From Sodiomyces alkalinus F11 (lineage: Eukaryota > Ascomycota > Sordariomycetes > Glomerellales > Plectosphaerellaceae): 64,000 bases of DNA. Both the position numbers and the translations under genes were made by a program. The notes beneath the pieces were generated by a model. It was given only the letters and a program-made list of their open reading frames with translations, did no database searches and was not told the DNA's origin. The DNA is taken from positions 62,001-126,000 of the forward strand of contig NW_021167094.1 in the NCBI RefSeq assembly GCF_003711515.1, in the 5' to 3' direction. The number at the start of each line of letters is the position of its first letter. Position 1 is the stretch's first letter. This document shows, piece by piece, positions 57,524 to 64,000 of this stretch.

Positions 57524-60478
57524 ATGGCATACCGCGGCCCAGGCGGTGGCCGCGAATTTGAGGACCACAACCTGCAGGATCTGCCTCCCGGAAATGGAAG
57601 CAGAGTAAGTTCTTTTCCTTCTCTTCCCCCCTCACACATTTCCTCGTGCCTAGCTTGCCAGAGGTACAGAATACGAACTAAATCGGGAATGCCTGCAGTA
57701 TCATCTACCTCCCCAAGAAGATGGCGTCGACGAGGCTGGCCAATCTCTCCTGCGAGATCCCCACGGCCGGGCTCCCTCTCCATTTGATAATCACCTCGGA
57801 CCCCAAGCCGCATCCCCTTTCGATAACCACCTCGGAGCCCAAGAACCCCCAGCTCGCCCAGTTTCTGCCTATAGTCTAACCGAATCATACGCCCCCGGCG
57901 CAGGTGCGCGGACCCCTGTCCCGCCTGACTCCTTCGGTATGTCCACGGGGTATCGCCAGGAGCTTGGCTCCGACAACGGAGGATTCGGATACGGCCGACC
58001 GGCATCTACGGTAGATTCGGACGAGAGCTGGGTCCGCCGCCAACAACCTGGCGCCCAAACGGGCGGGCTCAAGCGCTACGCCACCAGAAAGATCAAGCTC
58101 AACCAGGGCTCCGTTCTCAGCATCGACTACCCTGTGCCCAGCGCCATCAAGAACGCCGTTCAGCCCAAATACCGCGACGTCGAGGGCGGCAGCGAAGAAT
58201 TCATGAAGATGCGGTACACCGCCGCAACCTGCGACCCGAACGACTTCACGCTGAAGAATGGTTACGATTTGCGCCCTCGCATGTATAATCGACATACCGA
58301 GATGCTCATCGCCATTACGTACTACAACGAAGATAAGGTCCTGGTTTCCAGAACGCTGCACGGTGTTATGCAGAACATCCGGGACATTGTCAACCTGAAA
58401 AAGTCGACATTCTGGAACAAGGGCGGCCCAGCCTGGCAGAAGATCGTCGTATGCCTCGTCTTCGACGGCATCGAGAAGGCCGACAAGAACGTCCTGGACA
58501 TCTTGGCCACCGTCGGCATCTACCAAGACGGAGTCGTCAAGAAGGACGTCGACGGCAAGGAAACGGTGGCACACATCTTCGAGTACACCAGTCAGCTGTC
58601 GGTCACCCCCAGCCAGCAGCTCGTCCGGCCCGTTGACGACGGCCCATCCACTCTCCCGCCCGTTCAGTTCATTTTCTGCCTCAAGCAGAAGAACAGCAAG
58701 AAGATCAATTCTCACCGCTGGCTCTTCAACGCCTTCGGCCGCATTCTGAATCCGGAGATTTGCATCTTGCTCGATGCTGGCACGAAGCCGAGCCCCCGTT
58801 CTCTGCTCGCGCTTTGGGAGGGCTTCTATAACGATAAGGACCTTGGTGGTGCCTGCGGTGAGATTCACGCCATGTTGGGCAAAGGCGGCAAGAAACTGCT
58901 CAATCCGCTAGTCGCGGTGCAGAACTTCGAGTACAAGATCTCCAATATCCTGGATAAGCCTCTCGAGAGCTCGTTTGGCTACGTCACCGTGCTGCCGGGT
59001 GCTTTCTCGGCCTACCGATTCCGAGCGATCATGGGTCGGCCCCTGGAGCAGTACTTCCACGGCGACCACACGCTCTCGAAGATCCTGGGCAAGAAGGGTA
59101 TTGACGGTATGAATATCTTTAAGAAGAACATGTTCTTGGCCGAAGACCGAATTCTCTGCTTCGAGCTCGTGGCCAAGGCCGGACAAAAGTGGCACCTTAG
59201 CTATATTAAGGCCGCCAAGGGCGAGACCGATGTTCCTGAAGGTGCCGCCGAGTTCATCAGTCAGCGTCGTCGCTGGCTGAACGGTTCCTTTGCCGCCTCC
59301 CTCTACTCCCTGATGCATTTCGGCCGGATGTACAAGAGCGGCCACAACATTGTCCGCATGTTCTTCTTCCACATTCAGCTCCTCTACAACTTCCTCAACG
59401 TCATCTTCACCTGGTTCAGCTTGGCTTCGTACTTTTTGACCACGAAGATCATCATGGATCTCGTCGGCACGCCTACTGAAGGGACGGCCACCTCCTCCCC
59501 TCACACTGCCTGGCCTTTTGGCAACGACGCTACGCCTATCATCAATTCCATCCTGCAGTACGCTTATGCGGCCTTCCTTATCATCCAGTTCGTCTTGGCA
59601 CTGGGTAATCGTCCCAAGGGCTCCAAGTTCACCTATATCGCCTCGTTCTGCGTTTTCGGGTTCATCCAGACCTATATCCTGGTTCTCTCCGGCTACCTGG
59701 TGGCTCGCGCGTTCGAGAGGCCCATTGGGGAGCAGATCAGCTTGGAATCCGGCAGCGCTTTCGTCAACAGCTTCTTCGGCGGTGACAATGCAGCCGGTGT
59801 CATTCTCGTGGCTTTGATCACCATCTACGGTCTGAACTTCATCGCTTCGTTCCTGTACCTGGATCCCTGGCACATGTTCCACTCCTTCCCTTACTACCTG
59901 GTCCTCATGTCCACCTACATCAACGTCCTCATGGTCTACGCATTCAACAACTGGCACGACGTGTCCTGGGGTACCAAGGGATCGGACAAGGCCGAGGCTC
60001 TCCCTTCGGCCCAAATCAGCAAGGGCGAGAAGAACGAGGCCGTCGTGGAGGAGATTGACAAACCCCAAGAGGACATCGACAGCCAGTTTGAGCAGACGGT
60101 CCGGCGCGCCCTCGAACCCTTCAAGGAGGAACCTGAGTCCGAGAATAAAGACATCGAAGACTCGTACAAGTCTTTCCGGACAGGCCTGGTCATCTCTTGG
60201 CTGTTCAGTAACATGGCCCTCATCGTCTTCATCACCACCGATAACTTTAATTCGTTCGGCTTTGGGGTAAGAATCCGCTCAGTCCTCTGGCTTCCATGAG
60301 GTCCGTGGTCCTAATGCAACCCGCTAACAAAAAATTGCAGGATGATGTCACCGCACGCTCTTCGACGTTCTTCGCCTTCCTGCTGTACTCCACCGCTGTG
60401 CTCTCTGTTGTCCGCTTCACCGGCTTCCTCTGGTTCTTGGGCAAGACGGGTATCATGTGCTGCATTGCCAGACGGTAA
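57524..60478 (+). CDS. chsB: Class III chitin synthase
   Basis: A plasma-membrane glycosyltransferase (GT2) that polymerises UDP-GlcNAc into chitin; class III enzymes (A. nidulans chsB, N. crassa chs-1) are needed for normal hyphal growth. Exons: 57524-57604, 57699-60266, 60341-60478, 928 residues; introns of 94 and 74 nt are phase 0 with GTAAGT and GTAAGA donors and CTAA(C) branch sites. The N-terminus is short and Gly/Pro-rich. The catalytic region shows [18 protein letters not shown] (E509-R511) and QRRRW (549-553), followed by [21 protein letters not shown], which is class III in type. Several membrane segments follow (about 570-790), a cytosolic loop rich in Glu/Lys and a last pair of helices ending [12 protein letters not shown]. 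No myosin domain, so not class V/VII. Confidence 0.95.
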
Positions 60479-61455
60479 AAAAAAAAACACAGCTGGGCGT
60501 CTCCATCATTCGGCGGCAAGCCAGTGGTATATGACACGTGGCATGACATAAAGCTCGCGCGCTTGGCGACGAGCGGATATCGGGGCAACCGAACCCGATG
60601 TAGATTTGCTGCCCAAGTTGGGAAGCTCACTTTGTCATGGATATGGCGGCGTTCTATTGTTTCTATTGTATGTAGATCTTTTTTCTTGTAATAAACGAAC
60701 CTTCCGCAGATTTGGACTCGGGCGACAACAAGGATACCTCAAAAAGCTTTTTGCCTTTTTGCCTTTCTTTTTCAGATAATAGCTAGCATACTTCTTTAAC
60801 GACCGTGCTCGTTTCTGCCTTTTGATGTCCCATTCTTGCGAGACGTTGGCGTAAGACCAGAGTGGTGACATCAAATTCGCAACTCCACGTAGATATTTTG
60901 CTGGCTCAACAACAGCCTTTTCTCCGTTCGTGTTGAAATGTTCATTGTTAAGTGGCTGTCGTGTCCAGATATGAAATCATATCATTCCGCATGGACACGA
61001 GAATACTCTGTTGGCACATGGAATTCGTTGCAAGTGGATAGTCGGGCATTTGATACCTCAGGCTTGAGGTATACGGATAGAAGTTCCCTTAGACTCTGGG
61101 TGGGTGGGGACCTCGGAGCGGAACATTGAGTCCCGTCGCTTCTTATCTTATCGAGTAATTACCTCCGCAACCGAAGGTAAGGTACCTAAGGTATTCTCTG
61201 CCATCAGGCGGCAGTGCGAACAAACCCGACAAAGCTGACACCGACCCAGCGAACAGACGTTCCCTCGACGAAAACGCAGTTCTTTACCCGCCAATTTCTA
61301 CCAGATTACCGTTCTTTTCGTTGACTGAATTCAACTTCGCTTGGTGGCGCTGAGTAAGAGGCTGGACTTCCCCGCATAAGCCGTCGTTTTATCAGGTCTG
61401 CACTACGTTGATAGAGGGGTAATACATTGGCGGGGGATCCGTCGCCAGAGGCAAA
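60479..61455. other. Spacer between chitin synthase and UBC12
   Basis: These 977 bases hold the chitin synthase 3'-UTR and the UBC12 promoter. AAGGTAAGGTACCTAAGGTA lies at 61174-61193. No gene is seen. Confidence 0.6.
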
Positions 61456-62289
61456 ATGTTGAAGATTTGGTCTATGGTAGTACTATATACCCGACTCCTT
61501 AACGGCGTGTCTATATGAAAGCGGAAACTGACGTCCTCGTAGAAAAAGGAGCAGCAAAAGGCGGAGAATGCGGAGATCGCGGCTGCCGGGGGCAAGAAGA
61601 AGAAGGTTACTGCGGCGCAACTACGGGTTCAGAAGGGTATGTCTGTTCTGCGATTGCGCATTCGTCCTGGCTTAGTCCCATCATAATGATATGGAGGGTC
61701 TTCGCTTTTCAACTAGCCGACCGAGTCCTGCTTTCTTACCCATGGGTCGCTGACTATGGACTTCTCTTCCAGACCTGTCAGAGTTGTCGCTCGGTAGCAC
61801 CATGAAGACGGACTTCCCGGACCCCGACGACATCCTCCACTTCACACTGACGATCGAGCCTGACGAGGGCATGTACCGCACGGGACGCTTCACATTTACC
61901 TTCGACATCAACCAAAACTTCCCACACGACCCGCCCAAGGTGCGCTGCAAAGAGAAGATTTACCACCCCAACATCGACCTGGAGGGCAAGGTGTGCCTTA
62001 ATATCTTGCGTGAGGATTGGAAGCCAGTTCTAAACTTGAATGCCGTGATTGTCGGTCTGCAGGTATGGGCCCCATCTCCGATCTTGGCGAAACGTACCCA
62101 GTACTAATAATGGGTGAATTCTTTTTTTACGTGCAGTTTCTCTTCCTGGAACCGAACGCTTCCGATCCGCTCAACAAAGAAGCGGCCGACGATCTACGCT
62201 CGAACAGGGAAGGGTTCAAGAGAAATGTTCGGACGGCAATGGGAGGTGGCACGGTAAAGGGTATAACCTACGATCGGGTGCTGAAATAG
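61456..62289 (+). CDS. UBC12: Nedd8-conjugating enzyme Ubc12
   Basis: The E2 that carries Nedd8/Rub1 to cullins. Four exons: 61456-61476, 61543-61636, 61773-62062, 62137-62289, 185 residues, close to the usual 183. The first exon is only 21 nt and encodes the N-terminal docking peptide MLKIWSM that in this family binds the E1 and, when acetylated, Dcn1. The N-terminal extension then carries [18 protein letters not shown]. The E2 fold shows the HPN motif (103-105) in YHPNIDLEG, catalytic C113 in [16 protein letters not shown], and the C-terminal [16 protein letters not shown]. Introns are 66, 136 and 74 nt with CTGAC or CTAAT branch sites. The open frame at 61784-62107 is only exon 3 running into intron 3. 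Confidence 0.94.
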
Positions 62290-63405
62290 GATTCTCACCG
62301 CGATTTATCTTGGGCAGAAGCACCATGTTTCACGCCTGGGCCCCATAATCACTTCTCTACGGGAAGAACTTCCTTCCCGGGTTCGTCCGGTGGTGGAGGA
62401 CACAACAGTCTCGCTGGCGAAGGCCAAGGAGCAGCAGGCCAGCCGGAAGGGCGAACGGGATTTTGGAGTGGGCCAAAGGGATTCTGGAGGCGGAGGGAAA
62501 GGGCAATTTGATATCGAGAGGTTGACCGAGGAGCATGGAAGGTGTATGCACTACGAGCATTCTTCGGCGTTGTTTTTTGTCTTTCGATTGCCAAAAGGTA
62601 GTAGTATATCTCAACCGGGGGGACCCATCCGTAGCGTGTTCATGATCAGAGGATAATAGCACTTCACTCTTATGCGTCCGCTTCCTTGGGTCCAGCCAGA
62701 GGTCACTGTAGACAGGGTGGCAAGATGCAAGATTTTGGATTCTTGGGCGATTTTGTCGATTAACTAGAATTTCCGGTTCACATGTCGGTCGTTTTCTGCT
62801 GTGTCTTGAGCATACTGGTATCTGAGGTTGACGAACGGATGGTTCAGTACTTTGCCCGTTCTTCAACTCCTGAGACGAGACAGTTTTCGTACTTTGTAGA
62901 TACCAGGACAACGGAAGAAGAGGGGACAACTTCTCGAGGCCTCATTTCTTCCTGATGCAAAAGCCTCCGATGTGTCAGTTGCTAAATCGGTGGAAGTCCT
63001 GACTGTACGTTGTACGGAGGTGCGTCTAGTACGTTTTCGGATTACGGCGGTTGCTCCACACAACCGATCCGGGAACCCAGTTGTAGGGAGCCAAGTCTTC
63101 ATTACATAGCTCAACGGCCAAATCATGTCTGTAATCGAAGTCCTTACTACCTTCCTGCTATGACCCCGGCTAATATCCCCACCGGACTAGGGGCCTGGTC
63201 CCCTTCATCAACAGAGGCCGAAGTCGGGGAAGCTCTGACTAGACCACGCCGGCCAGCAAAAAATTTCCCCCATTCCAACAAAGTGGATGTCGATCAACTT
63301 CCTCCGACCTTGACCGTCTCTTTTTCCTACCAACTCGTTCCACTCTTCTTTTTTTTCTTCTCTTCCGTCTTCTCTAGACACATCTCCCCTCAAACTACAG
63401 TCGCA
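62290..63405. other. Spacer between UBC12 and the ketol-acid reductoisomerase
   Basis: These 1.1 kb hold the UBC12 3'-UTR and the promoter and leader of the reductoisomerase; T/C-rich stretches at 63310-63370 are typical leader sequence. A frame in phase with the reductoisomerase is open back to 63010 but lacks homology. TGACTA at 63237-63242 resembles half of a general amino acid control site, too weak to call. Confidence 0.55.
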
Positions 63406-64000
63406 ATGGCCTCCCGAAGCTTTTCCAAGGCGCTGCGGTCGCCAATGGCCCGCCAATTTACGGCTCCTTCCACCCAGACTCGCACCTTTGTCGCCGCCAG
63501 GAGCTTGGTCCGGGCCACCGGCCAGGTTTCCAAGGCCTTCGCTGCCCCCGTCCAGCGCCAGCAGACCCGCGGTGTCAAGACCGTTGACTTTGCCGGCCAC
63601 AAGGAGGACGTCTACGGTATGATTTGAGAAGGCCTCTCAGGATAAAGTGGCATGACCTTCAAGCTGACGACAAATGTGACGGACAGAGCGTGCCGACTGG
63701 CCTCAGGAGAAGCTCCTGGTGAGTCAGAGGAAACACAATAACCTCTTTACCAAGTGGACGATCATGCTGACAACCAGTTCAGGACTACTTCAAGAACGAT
63801 ACCCTCGCCCTCATTGGCTACGGCTCTCAGGGTCACGGCCAGGGTCTCAACCTCCGTGACAATGGCCTCAACGTCATTGTCGGTGTCCGGAAGAACGGCA
63901 AGTCTTGGGAGGATGCCATCCAGGATGGCTGGGTTCCCGGCAAGAACCTGTTCGATGTCGATGAGGCCATCTCCAAGGGTACCATCGTCATGAACCTCCT
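63406..64000 (+). CDS. ILV5: Mitochondrial ketol-acid reductoisomerase, 5' part
   Basis: Converts acetolactate and acetohydroxybutyrate, with NADPH and Mg, in valine, isoleucine and leucine synthesis. Exons in the window: 63406-63616, 63687-63718 (32 nt) and 63783 to beyond 64000; introns are 70 and 64 nt, the second with a CTGAC branch site. The first 55 or so residues are rich in Arg, Ser and Ala without acidic residues, a mitochondrial presequence ending near TRGVKTVDF. The N-terminal Rossmann domain shows DYFKNDTLALIGYGSQGHGQ and GLNVIVGVRKNGKSW. The start at 63406 is the ATG of the presequence. The C-terminal knotted domain lies outside the window. Confidence 0.95.

Noticed and set aside
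63010..63405. In-phase upstream extension of the ketol-acid reductoisomerase
   Set aside because: It would bury the mitochondrial presequence behind 132 non-homologous residues; the leader is T/C-rich.
1..64000. CRISPR array, operons or bacterial-type regulatory sites
   Set aside because: The window is fungal nuclear DNA; no regularly spaced repeats were seen.

Overview
The window is nuclear DNA of a filamentous ascomycete, most likely a Sordariomycete; the order is not resolved. Support comes from short introns (64-173 nt) with GTAAGT/GTATGT donors and CTAAC or CTGAC branch sites. The genes include a class III chitin synthase, an ApsA/Num1-type cortical anchor, Opy2 and a Ras-2-type GTPase. 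One 22-kb block carries the signature of repeat-induced point mutation (RIP).

Layout. (1) 1-522, minus: 5' part of a PLP-dependent threonine dehydratase/serine racemase. (2) 892-23109: a nested stack of RIP-mutated transposons. The outermost shell is a Tc1/mariner element with TIRs and a TA duplication. A Ty1/copia element (939-14211, duplication CACCA) and a Ty3/gypsy chromovirus (15154-22708, duplication ACTAT) sit inside it. A second chromovirus (4676-12281, duplication GTATT/ATATT) sits inside the copia element. Without the insertions the Tc1 shell is about 1.4 kb and the copia element about 5.7 kb. (3) 23281-30753: TPMT-like methyltransferase (+), Otu2-like deubiquitinase (-) and ApsA-like cortical protein (-). 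(4) 30754-43740: sparse DNA with one gene, a type II HAD dehalogenase (38166-38996). (5) Ras-2-like GTPase (43741-44634), then a 5.4-kb spacer. (6) Opy2-type membrane anchor (50076-51488, minus). (7) 53035-54340: a decayed copia relic that is not RIP-mutated. (8) 57524-64000: class III chitin synthase, Nedd8-conjugating enzyme Ubc12 and the start of mitochondrial ketol-acid reductoisomerase, all on +.

The genes do not form a single pathway or a biosynthetic cluster. They are conserved housekeeping and morphogenesis genes: nuclear positioning, signalling, wall synthesis, neddylation and branched-chain amino acid synthesis. The transposon stack entered what was once a divergent promoter of about 0.54 kb between the dehydratase/racemase and the methyltransferase.

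The least expected signals are in the stack. Both chromoviruses carry an additional open frame antisense to gag-pol, between the chromodomain and the 3' LTR. In both, most in-frame stops are of the kind RIP creates from CAG, CAA or TGG. All coordinates and alignments were made by eye; pseudogene limits are approximate.
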